Origin: Intestinibaculum porci
GTDB taxonomy: Bacteria; Bacillota_I; Bacilli_A; Erysipelotrichales; Coprobacillaceae
Reading direction: 5' to 3'
Assembly (NCBI RefSeq): GCF_003925875.1
Contig: NZ_AP019309.1
Span: 2,480,001 to 2,544,000 of the forward strand
DNA length: 64,000 nucleotides
Made by a program: the position numbers and the translations under genes. The first letter of the stretch is position 1; the number at the start of each line of letters is the position of its first letter. The notes beneath the pieces are model-generated. The model made no database searches. It was not told the DNA's origin and saw only the letters and a program-made list of their open reading frames with translations. Below, piece by piece: positions 52,001 to 59,302 of the stretch.

Positions 52001-52763
52001 CCTGCAAAGAGCGATTATGGGTCACCACAATACGCCGCTCAATCCTTCTTAAAACCGTTGTCTGCTTATAATATGTATAATTGACATTGGTAATATTCTT
52101 TAAAATCGCAAACACCTGACTCATCAGATCACTATCGGTGAGTTCAACACGGGTTTCCGTATTACTCATCGATTTGGCGATATGACTCATTTCTTTCGCA
52201 ATGGCATCAGGATTGAGGACTAAATCCACAAAGCCTGTGGAAATGGCATTACGCGGCATGCCATCAAATTTCGCACTATCAGGCGTCTGGACAATGATCA
52301 TCCCATTGTTTTCTTTAATGGAACGAATGCCATTCGTCCCATCGCTGCCGGTACCAGATAAAATGACCGCTACCGCTCTGTTTTCATACGCGTTCGCTAG
52401 GGAACGGAAGAAAATATCAATAGGGTGATTGATATGTGAATGGTTATATTCACTTAAGTATAAAGTATCTGAAATAATTTCAATATTATATTTTGGCGGC
52501 AGTAAATAAATATGATTGCGTTCGACGCGCATGCCGTCTTCCGCTTCGGTTACCGGCATCGCCGTATACTTGCCTAAAATATCGACAAGTAAACTTTTAT
52601 GATCTGGCGATAAATGCTGGATAATGACAAAGGCCATGCCAGTGTCACTTGGTAAGAATGTTAAAAACTGCTGTAAGGCTTCCAGCCCGCCGGCGGAAGC
52701 CCCCACCCCAACGACACAGTTTGGACGTATATCAAAGCTTTTATTTTCCACATTATAGGTCAT
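49026..52763 (-). CDS. CheB-CheR-PAS-histidine kinase-receiver hybrid
   Basis: 1,245 residues from ATG 52763 (GAGGAGGGG upstream). Residues ~10-190 are a CheB methylesterase (G-A-S-A-G-G-L-E-A-L, L-S-G-T-G-S-D-G-T-N-G). Residues ~210-480 are a CheR methyltransferase (W-V-A-G-C-S-T-G-E-E-A-Y-S, I-S-C-R-N-M-L-I-Y). A PAS-like region follows, then a coiled coil of E-E-L-x-x-x-N heptads near residue 680, a second PAS, HisKA (S-H-M-S-H-D-M-R-T-P) and HATPase (N-A-I-K-F-T-P, G-T-G-L-G-L-F). Last is a receiver with V-V-E-D and D-I-M-M-P. No chemotaxis genes or Hpt are nearby. It probably signals through its own receiver. Confidence 0.9.
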   Translation of the reverse strand: MTYNVENKSFDIRPNCVVGVGASAGGLEALQQFLTFLPSDTGMAFVIIQHLSPDHKSLLVDILGKYTAMPVTEAEDGMRVERNHIYLLPPKYNIEIISDTLYLSEYNHSHINHPIDIFFRSLANAYENRAVAVILSGTGSDGTNGIRSIKENNGMIIVQTPDSAKFDGMPRNAISTGFVDLVLNPDAIAKEMSHIAKSMSNTETRVELTDSDLMSQVFAILKNITNVNYTYYKQTTVLRRIERRIVVTHNRSLQDYVNYLSNNEEEARLLAKEVLIGVTRFFRDPDYFDVLKDRVIKQIVLNTKPSELIRVWVAGCSTGEEAYSIAILFAEVFEELGEKRDIKIFATDLDQDSINFASRGVYGDNIIEDISVARLSRFFTRKGSKYVVNHEIRRMIIFAQHNVFQDPPFGKLDLISCRNMLIYFQTILQKNLFSIFHMALKDKGYLFLGRSESVSSFDNVFQAFCPNEKIFIHNAQGKAPSHERITYSLSSVENYLDPSPTVHTKDDFDSAYTSSELDTKILENLMPATVLVDEKNTLQHSYGSCQDFITIPAGQVTLDIFSLVRTDLKIAVSKTLKEARETDSRVSYDKVPVKISNKPEYITVVATPVADKLGDKTGMVAVSFIRENRPLPDDVKDFNIDTASAERISDLEKELHLTQDNLKNTVTELESVNAELQAANEELLTANEELQSSNEELQSVNEELYTVNSEYQAKVSELGSLNDDLANFLSTTLVGIMMVDNDLNIRKFTEYISSEFNVAEQDVGRTLRYIAYNFATIDLMALSRQVQKTHNPVELHCASVAGKTYLVRIAPYRKTKNHQSNEKDDELQGLVITFVDTTKQVNDQQQIDEMAKALRVAMRTSQEKEAFLSHMSHDMRTPMTAITGLTQLSLLEKDIPPKIKENLIKISTSSKYLLNLIDEVLETSKINAGKVVSIASALPENQVFDDVNAIIMQKAKNANLNYESKFFGCEGKVAMVDSEHLTRILINLLTNAIKFTPAGGHIRFEAYAKYHDEKIYHTYKVIDDGCGIDPSFQKRMFLPFEQENEIKGLREGTGLGLFIVRSLVDLLGGSITCDSKRGEGSTFTVELTLEKATPEQIARAEENNEGVYASNLRGKMVLVVEDSQINAEVIVNLLKAKGINSEVAANGEEAVKMYKEKAPYYYNAILMDIMMPVKDGFEATKEIRESKAADADSIPIVALTADTFAATEEKCLKAGMNGHLPKPIDTNALYTILSKEIERTDHQQI

Positions 52764-52825
52764 AACGTCCCCTCCTCTTCTCATAGTATATTCTAGTTTA
52801 ATTTATTTTTGAAATCAATAAAACA

Positions 52826-55342
52826 TTATTCTTTCGGAAAATCTTCCATCATTGTGTTATGCATCTTGGGATTACGACGATTGAAATCTTCCTGTTCCTG
52901 CCTATTTGTAGCTTCGACATCTTTTAACAACTCTCGCGAAGAAAGACGTAAAGCACCATGGCCCACAACAATCTTCTGTTCCAAGTTATCCGATGTCGCC
53001 ACCATAACCCGGTATTCACTCGAAAGATGTTTCGTCGCTTTTTCAATATACGCATCCGCCGTTTGGGCTACCTTCGTATATACGATATAAATATTATGAT
53101 ATTTCTCTAAAGAGCCTAACTGACCTTCCACCTTATAAGCATCAAAAACTAAAATCAAAGTATAGCCTTTATAGCCTTGATAGCTCGCCATAATATCTAT
53201 TAACGAATCTCTAGCAGCCCCTAAATTGCTTTGCGCAATCTTTTTCAGTTTGTCCCAGGCAAAGATGACATTATAACCATCCACTAATAAACACACTGGT
53301 TTACTTTGACTCACATTGGCTTCGACATACCCTTTTGAGGAAGCGCCATAGAAATCCTTAGCCAATTTTCTTTCCTGCTTGCCATAGGTATTTTCATAAA
53401 CCCGTTTCACTTCTTCATCAGAAATATTATATGCCCGATGATGTAATGGCGCTAATTCCTTTTGCCTCGTATAAAGCGGTAAATGCATATGCTCATATAC
53501 TTCATCATAAAGCACATGATAACCAGCGCCATGTTTACAGAAGATACTGCCCGCTGGATGTAATAAGTCATCTTCCGGATGATAACCGATCGCGTCAATA
53601 ACTTCTTTTTCATTAAGAACCTGATCATAGAAGGGATCACTAAAACTGATCTGTCCAGATCCCTTTGTCATATTCAATAATTTTAACTGATAATCATAAA
53701 GGAAACTCACCGGTGCACTTCCTGATAAAACAGCCTGCGTACCATCATCATTGGTAATGGCAGGCACGCCATAATCTTCAAAATCATAGAAAACTTTACT
53801 GATCAGGCTGCTTGGCATCGTGATTTCATAATGTTCATAAGGCTCTAAGAGCTTACTTTCACTCATCATTAAGCCTTGTCTTACCGCCCTGTAAGTCGCT
53901 TCTCTAAAGTCGCCGCCTTCCGTATGCTTCTCATGTGATCGACCACCTAATAAGGTGATCTTCATATCCGTAATCGGCGAACCCGTTAATACGCCTACAT
54001 GCTCTACTTCCTGTAAGTGGGTCATAATAAGACGCTGATAATGTGGTGATAAAGAAGACTCACAGGCATTTTCAAACTGTAAACCGCTGCCCTTTTCTCC
54101 TGGTTCTAATAAAAGATGGACTTCCGCATAATGACGTAATGGCTCAAAATGACCAACACCTTCGACCGCTTTGGTAATCGTTTCTTTATAAGCAACCTGC
54201 CGTGAATCAATCGTCACTTCTTCCCCGAAACGATCTTTGATCAGCTCTTTCAAAATTTCAATCTGCACTTCCCCCATTAAGGAAACAGTAATATGATCGC
54301 CATCTTCGATTTTGATATGCAGCAGCGGTTCTTCTTCACTGAGTTCTCTTAAATTCTTCAACATCTGCGTTTTCTGACTGTTTTCAGACAAATGCAACGC
54401 ATAATGCATAAACGGTTCTAACTCATAGTGAGGTACCTGATAATTTCCAAAACACATGCCTGCCTGCGTTTCTTTTAAGCCTGTCAAGGCACATACATCA
54501 CCAGGCCCCATATCCTCACTCAGCTGATATTTTTCTCCATTATACTGACGCATCTGATTGATCTTTTCACCAAGCAGTTCATCTTTGACATGTAAGTGCC
54601 CACCACTTAAGCGAACAAAGCTTAAACGTTCGCCTTTATCATCATGGGCAATCTTATAAACAATTCCACTTAATACATCATCTTCACGCATCAGCGTATA
54701 ACGATCAAGTAAATCCATGAGTTCTTTGGTGCCTTCATTTTTGAGGGCACTGCCAAAGATCACTGGGAAAACATGACGATGACCAATCGCCTGGGCGATC
54801 GTCGCCTCCTGCATATGCCCATCATTCATATATTCATCAAGCAAGCGATCATCACACATCGCTAAGGCTTCTTCATCATCTAAAGAAACGATATTTCCTG
54901 ATAACTGCTTTAAATGATCACAAAGTTCTTCCTGGGTGTAATGCGATAAATCCATCTTATTCACAAAGATCACCGTAGGAATATGATAATCCCTCAATAA
55001 TTTCCAGATCGTTTTCGTATGTGACTGCACCCCATCATTCGCACTGATAATTAAGACTGCCACATCTAAAACACTTAAAGCTCTTTCCATTTCTCCAGAG
55101 AAATCAATATGACCTGGTGTATCAATAAGAGTATAATGCGTATCTTTGGTATCAAAAGAAGAGACTTTCGAATAGATCGTAATGCCGCGCTGTCTTTCTA
55201 ATTCATCATAATCCAGGAAAGACGAACGATCATCAACGCGTCCCTGTTTTCGAATCTTCCCTGATTCATAGAGCATGATTTCACTTAAGGTTGTCTTTCC
55301 CGCATCTACATGCGCCACAAATCCCATCACTATTTTTTTCAT
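52826..55342 (-). CDS. TetM-like EF-G family GTPase fused to YacP/Rae1-type NYN nuclease
   Basis: 838 residues from ATG 55342. Residues ~1-640 are an EF-G/ribosomal-protection GTPase: A-H-V-D-A-G-K-T-T (P loop), G-I-T-I-Y-S (switch), D-T-P-G-H-I-D-F, N-K-M-D, then EF-G domains II-V. The C-terminal ~155 residues are a PIN-like NYN domain matching YacP. They show C-L-L-V-D-G-Y-N-V-I-F-A-W, L-V-F-D-A-Y-K-V, A-Q-T-A-D-A-Y-I-E, A-T-S-D-N-L-E-Q and G-A-L-R-L-S-S-R-E-L. In Bacillus, Rae1 cleaves mRNA on the ribosome. The fusion suggests a GTPase that delivers the nuclease to stalled ribosomes. Tetracycline resistance is an alternative, but the extra domain argues for another role. Confidence 0.9.
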   Translation of the reverse strand: MKKIVMGFVAHVDAGKTTLSEIMLYESGKIRKQGRVDDRSSFLDYDELERQRGITIYSKVSSFDTKDTHYTLIDTPGHIDFSGEMERALSVLDVAVLIISANDGVQSHTKTIWKLLRDYHIPTVIFVNKMDLSHYTQEELCDHLKQLSGNIVSLDDEEALAMCDDRLLDEYMNDGHMQEATIAQAIGHRHVFPVIFGSALKNEGTKELMDLLDRYTLMREDDVLSGIVYKIAHDDKGERLSFVRLSGGHLHVKDELLGEKINQMRQYNGEKYQLSEDMGPGDVCALTGLKETQAGMCFGNYQVPHYELEPFMHYALHLSENSQKTQMLKNLRELSEEEPLLHIKIEDGDHITVSLMGEVQIEILKELIKDRFGEEVTIDSRQVAYKETITKAVEGVGHFEPLRHYAEVHLLLEPGEKGSGLQFENACESSLSPHYQRLIMTHLQEVEHVGVLTGSPITDMKITLLGGRSHEKHTEGGDFREATYRAVRQGLMMSESKLLEPYEHYEITMPSSLISKVFYDFEDYGVPAITNDDGTQAVLSGSAPVSFLYDYQLKLLNMTKGSGQISFSDPFYDQVLNEKEVIDAIGYHPEDDLLHPAGSIFCKHGAGYHVLYDEVYEHMHLPLYTRQKELAPLHHRAYNISDEEVKRVYENTYGKQERKLAKDFYGASSKGYVEANVSQSKPVCLLVDGYNVIFAWDKLKKIAQSNLGAARDSLIDIMASYQGYKGYTLILVFDAYKVEGQLGSLEKYHNIYIVYTKVAQTADAYIEKATKHLSSEYRVMVATSDNLEQKIVVGHGALRLSSRELLKDVEATNRQEQEDFNRRNPKMHNTMMEDFPKE

Positions 55343-55492
55343 CGCACCACTTCCTCGTTATCCCTATTTTACCACATCCATGCGCCAATATATATTCTAA
55401 AAGAAATATCTTTTTAAGACGCAAAACAATTTTAAAACACAAAAGGTCATTATTTTTTCATCCACTTACCGGTTTTCATCGCTTTTCTAAAA

Positions 55493-55505
55493 TAAAGCGT
55501 TTACA
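55493..55505 (+). promoter_or_regulatory. Putative cre site before the dehydrogenase gene
   Basis: TAAAGCGTTTACA, read on the other strand as TGTAAACGCTTTA, matches the CcpA operator consensus TGNAANCGNTNNCA. It overlaps a TACAAT -10 sequence and lies about 22 bases before ATG 55528, so it would act as a repressor site. Confidence 0.5.
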
Positions 55506-55527
55506 ATAGTGGTAGGAGGTAATTATT

Positions 55528-56634
55528 ATGGATCAAAGACCATATGTCGATTGGACACTTATTAATAATTTTATGATTGATGCTTTCAAAGCCGTCGGCG
55601 TTCCCGAAGAAGATGCGAAAATATGCGCCGACGTCTTATTAGAAAGCGATCGCCGCGGTATTGAAAGCCATGGCTGCAATCGTTTCAAACCTATTTATAT
55701 TGACCGCATTAATGCCGGTATTCAAAAACCTGTCACAGACTTCGAAGTCATCAAAGACACCCCAACCACATTAGTGGCAGATGCCCATGATGGCATGGGC
55801 ATGGTCGCTTCTTATAAGGCGATGAATGCAATCATTGAAAAAGCCAAGAAATTTGGAATGGGCATGGCAGTGGTACGCAACTCCACCCATTTTGGCATTG
55901 CTGGTTACTGGGCTACCATGGCTAGTAAACAAGGCTTATTAGGTATTTGCGGTACCAATGCCCGTCCATCTATCGCACCAACATTTGGTGTCGAAAATAT
56001 GTTAGGGACCAACCCCTTAACCTTTGCCTTTCCAACAGATGAACCCTTTGATTTTGTCTTAGACTGTGCGACATCCATCTGGCAAAGAGGAAAAATTGAA
56101 GTCTATGCCAGAGAAAGCAAACCGATTCCTAAAGGCGTCGTTATCTCTCAAACTGGTGAGCCATTAACAGATGCCCAGGAAATTTTAGAAGATCTCACCA
56201 AAGGCCAGGCCGCTTTAGCACCATTAGGCGGCATCGGTGAAGAATTAGCAGGTTATAAAGGCTATGGCTATGCGACAGTTGTAGAAATCTTATCCGCCGC
56301 TTTGCAGGCTGGCAGTTTCTTAAAAATGTTAAGTGGGAAAGATGAAGAAGGTCATAAAACACATATCCCATTAGGCCATTTCTTTATCGTTATTAACCCT
56401 GAATTCTTCTGCGGTGAAGAAGAATTCCGTAAAACTGCTGGTGAGATTTGTCGAAGCTTACGTCAGTCAAAGAAAGCCCCTGGTCAATCACGTATTTACA
56501 CTGCAGGTGAAAAAGAATACTTAGCTTGGTGTGAGCGTAAAGATAAAGGTGTACCGATTGGCGAAAGTGTCCAGAAAGAATTCATTAAAATTCGTGACCG
56601 TTATCATCTCAACTATCATTTCCCATTTGAATAA
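55528..56634 (+). CDS. Ldh2-type malate/L-lactate/ureidoglycolate dehydrogenase
   Basis: 368 residues from ATG 55528 (TAGGAGG upstream). The NAD-dependent Ldh2/ComC family fold shows S-H-G-C-N-R-F, H-D-G-M-G-M-V, V-R-N-S-T-H-F-G-I-A-G-Y (the active-site histidine), N-A-R-P-S-I-A-P-T, and G-T-N-P-L-T-F-A-F-P. Y-K-G-Y-G-Y-A-T closes the cofactor-binding part. Substrate in this family may be malate, lactate, sulfolactate or ureidoglycolate; the sequence does not settle which. A cre-like site upstream suggests catabolite repression. It stands alone with its own terminator. Confidence 0.88.
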   Translation: MDQRPYVDWTLINNFMIDAFKAVGVPEEDAKICADVLLESDRRGIESHGCNRFKPIYIDRINAGIQKPVTDFEVIKDTPTTLVADAHDGMGMVASYKAMNAIIEKAKKFGMGMAVVRNSTHFGIAGYWATMASKQGLLGICGTNARPSIAPTFGVENMLGTNPLTFAFPTDEPFDFVLDCATSIWQRGKIEVYARESKPIPKGVVISQTGEPLTDAQEILEDLTKGQAALAPLGGIGEELAGYKGYGYATVVEILSAALQAGSFLKMLSGKDEEGHKTHIPLGHFFIVINPEFFCGEEEFRKTAGEICRSLRQSKKAPGQSRIYTAGEKEYLAWCERKDKGVPIGESVQKEFIKIRDRYHLNYHFPFE

Positions 56635-56640
56635 TGTTTC

Positions 56641-56670
56641 AGAGATTCTTCATCAAAGAATCTCTTTTTT
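56641..56670 (+). terminator. Rho-independent terminator of the dehydrogenase gene
   Basis: AGAGATTCTT-CATCA-AAGAATCTCT forms a 10-bp stem followed by TTTTTT, seven bases after the stop codon. Confidence 0.93.
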
Positions 56671-56736
56671 GATGACTCCTTTGCTGCTTACGATGAAAAG
56701 ATGTTCAATCACTTCTGAGCAAACATCTTAAAAAAG

Positions 56737-57577
56737 TTATTTGACTGTGACTTTAATGTTCACACGTACCGTTTTGGGCATACGCATAAACAGTGCATTT
56801 GCCTTTCTTTAAGCCTTTAACCTTCATGCCTTTCACCCGTACAATCTTACTAGAAGAAGATTCCAGTTCTATCTTACGATAAACTTTGATCTTTCCTTTC
56901 AGACTGGCTTTCACTTTCACACTCTTGCCTTTTTTAACTTTCAGTATTTTAAACGTCTTGATCTTCGTCACCGTCTTTCCTGTTTTCACATAGATCGCTC
57001 TGCTGGAAGTTCACTTTTAACCATTTGAGTCCATCGCTACAACCATGTACTGATGATAAGAATTCTTCTTCATTTTCTTATGGATGTAAGAGGTCTTCTT
57101 CACTTTCCCTAATAACTTATATTTTTTACGAAGCGTCGTGCCAAAGACAATATATTTCTTAACCTTCTTAACTTTCTTCCACTTAAGCTGACTGCTTTGA
57201 CGTGTTGTTTTACTCTGTCTGGCCGTAACCCGCGTTAAGTGGCATGTAATGATGGTAATCTAAAGATAACCAAAAAGGATCACATAACTTACCAATTTGG
57301 ATCATTTAAAATCACCAAAATTGGTAAATCTAAACGATCCAAAATGGAAAATAAAATGATCCAAATTGGTGTAATTTATATTGACATCATTAGCATGCGT
57401 CAAATCAGCCTTTTGAGAAGATGTGACTGCTTTTTTAATAGCACTTCATCCATTCGTATTGACAGTTTTCCCCTTTGACTTTGATAAAGGTTTGCTTGTA
57501 CTTTGAGTAACTGGTACATCCGTCTGATGTATTTCTTTTTCTGCTTATTAGCCTTAAATCTTACATTTCATTCTCAT
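56737..57577 (-). pseudogene. Decayed secreted Ig-like/FN3 surface protein gene
   Basis: The minus strand carries pieces of one protein. ATG 57577 is near a ribosome site but its frame stops at once. A second frame reads V-P-V-T-Q-S-T-S-K-P-L and A-V-T-S-S-Q-K-A-D-L-T. Then the array at 57254-57369 interrupts. The piece from 57240 reads V-T-A-R-Q-S-K-T-T-R-Q-S-S-Q-L-K-W-K-K-V (FN3-like) to M-D-S-N-G, two stops, then T-G-K-T-V-T-K-I-K-T (Big_2-like). A frameshift near 56765 is needed to reach the family ending I-K-V-T-V-K at 56737. It is a pseudogene with at least four lesions. Confidence 0.65.
57254..57369 (-). repeat. 23-bp-period degenerate repeat array
   Basis: Read on the minus strand, five units of 22, 23, 24, 22 and 23 bases begin CCAATTTGGATC, CCATTTTGGATC, CCAATTTTGGTG, CCAAATTGGTAA and CCTTTTTGGTTA. 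The strongest unit has the core CAATTTGG-n4-TTTT, also present in the half-units at 34185-34478. A 17-bp inverted repeat, ACCAATTTGGATCATTT, lies at 57291-57307 and 57354-57370. It lies within a decayed surface-protein gene, as an insertion. Confidence 0.75.
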
Positions 57578-57737
57578 ATTTATTCCTTCATTTAAATCCT
57601 ATTATTCTATTTTAGGTATCTTTTTCCGTGCTTTTCCACAATATCCCAAGAAATTTTTAAATTAGCTATTTTAAGTTTTACGTTCCTTTTTTGCATCCAT
57701 TCCGTATAATAATATATAGAAATGAGGATTTATAAAA

Positions 57738-59066
57738 ATGTACTACGATCTAACTAAAGGACCTATTACTAAAAACTTAATCTTATTTTCATTACCAATG
57801 ATCGCCGGAGACCTGCTCCAGCAGTTTTATAATATCGCGGACACCCTGATTGTCAGTCGTTTTATCGGCTCCCACGCTTTAGCTGCTGTTGGCTCTGCCT
57901 ACGCCCTTATGACTTTCTTAACATCTATCTTTATCGGTTTAGCCATGGGTGTAAGCAGTTTATTATCTATTGATTTAGGCAAGCAGGAAGAAGAGCGTTT
58001 AAAGAGTACCATTGTTCACTCCTTCTTCCTCATCATGAGTATTACCATCATCCTAACTATACTCGTATATCTAGGAATCAACCCAATCCTACACTTTTTA
58101 CAGATTCCCCAGTCATTATTGTATGGCACACAGACATACTTACTTATTATCTTTAGCGGTATGATTGCCGTTGCTCTTTACAATTTTATTACCTGTATCT
58201 TACGAGCTGTCGGTAATTCCCTTACTCCCCTTTATTTCTTAGGGGTATCAGCCCTCATTAACATCATCTTAGATTTAGTTTTTATTATAGTCTTTCATAT
58301 GGGTATCGGTGGCGCTGCTTTAGCGACAGTTATTGCCCAATATATCAGTGCCATTGGAATTACTCTCTATTTTTGTAAACATTGCCAAGCCTATATGCCA
58401 AGGAAAAGACATTGCCATTATGATTCACAAATCCTTTCCGAAATCACTAAATATTCCTTATTTACCTGTCTCCAACAATCCTGCATGAACTTTGGTATTT
58501 TATTAATCCAACGTTTAGTCGATAGTTTTGGCGCCATTACCATGGCCGGCTTTGCGGCAGCCGTTAAGATTGATACCTTTGCCTATTTACCAGTTCAGGA
58601 TTTTGGAAACGCCTTTTCTACCTTTATCGCCCAAAACTTTGGTGCGCACCACAAAAAGCGCTTACGCTCTGGAATTAAGATTGCCACGTGCGTAAGCGCG
58701 CTATTTTCACTAATATTATCTTTATTAGTCTTTATCTTTGCCAAGCCGCTGATGATGCTATTTGTGAAAGCCCATGAAATTCAAGTCATTTCTTCTGGAG
58801 TACGCTACTTACGTATCGAAGGCGCCTTCTATGTCGGCATTGGCTGTTTATTCCTCTTATATGGCCTCTATCGTTCTATCGACAAACCACAAATGTCATT
58901 AGTATTAACCATCATCTCATTAGGGCTTCGTGTTGTCTTAGCCTATGCTTTTGCCCCCATTTGGGGAGAAGTGGGCATTTGGGTATCGATCCCTATCGGT
59001 TGGTTTATTGCTGACACATTTGGTTATTTTTATTACCTGCGTCACCGCGCTACATTATTACCATAA
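57738..59066 (+). CDS. MATE family multidrug exporter, copy 2
   Basis: 442 residues from ATG 57738 (AGGA ten bases upstream). About 12 helices in two halves, with the DinF/NorM branch motifs F-S-L-P-M-I-A-G-D-L-L-Q-Q-F-Y-N-I-A-D-T and G-V-S-S-L-L-S-I-D-L-G in half one, and S-T-F-I-A-Q-N-F-G-A-H in half two. It resembles copy 1 at 43655 in layout (F-Q-Q-L-Y-N-T-M-D-T there). A TATAAT at about 57703 lies 30 bases upstream. It follows a decayed surface gene and is followed by a hairpin. Confidence 0.92.
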   Translation: MYYDLTKGPITKNLILFSLPMIAGDLLQQFYNIADTLIVSRFIGSHALAAVGSAYALMTFLTSIFIGLAMGVSSLLSIDLGKQEEERLKSTIVHSFFLIMSITIILTILVYLGINPILHFLQIPQSLLYGTQTYLLIIFSGMIAVALYNFITCILRAVGNSLTPLYFLGVSALINIILDLVFIIVFHMGIGGAALATVIAQYISAIGITLYFCKHCQAYMPRKRHCHYDSQILSEITKYSLFTCLQQSCMNFGILLIQRLVDSFGAITMAGFAAAVKIDTFAYLPVQDFGNAFSTFIAQNFGAHHKKRLRSGIKIATCVSALFSLILSLLVFIFAKPLMMLFVKAHEIQVISSGVRYLRIEGAFYVGIGCLFLLYGLYRSIDKPQMSLVLTIISLGLRVVLAYAFAPIWGEVGIWVSIPIGWFIADTFGYFYYLRHRATLLP

Positions 59067-59073
59067 TAAAAAA

Positions 59074-59119
59074 GAGAGTGCACGCTATAAATAGTTGAAG
59101 CCAATAGTCATGCACTCTC
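59074..59119 (+). terminator. Hairpin after MATE copy 2
   Basis: GAGAGTGCA at 59074 pairs with TGCACTCTC at 59111 with a 28-base loop holding an inner GCTAT/ATAGT pairing. It lies eight bases after the stop codon. No long T tract follows, so termination is uncertain. Confidence 0.5.
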
Positions 59120-59270
59120 ACTGCTTATTATCATCAAACTTTTAAATATGTCAACCCTATTTACTATAGGTAAAACAATATATCCTGATAACAATATTTA
59201 TTTAATACGAATTATAACTATTAAAAGTGAAATGTAATAATAGCGTTCTTTTCTATAAAAAACGATTATA

Positions 59271-59302
59271 AAAAATCCCACCTCAAATGAGATGGAATTT
59301 TG
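59271..59302 (-). terminator. Terminator of the subtilisin gene
   Basis: On the minus strand CCATCTCATTTGAGGTGG with flanking AAAAT/ATTTT forms a hairpin followed by TTTTTTA, just past the stop codon. Confidence 0.75.

Noticed and set aside
52826-55342. Tetracycline-resistance gene of the tetM/tetO type
   Set aside because: The EF-G-like part resembles ribosomal-protection proteins, but the fused nuclease domain and lack of mobile context or tet leader argue for a housekeeping or rescue role.
57239-57478. Plus-strand open frame of 79 codons
   Set aside because: It runs through the repeat array and the antisense of the decayed surface gene, has no ribosome site and shows no protein-like family features.
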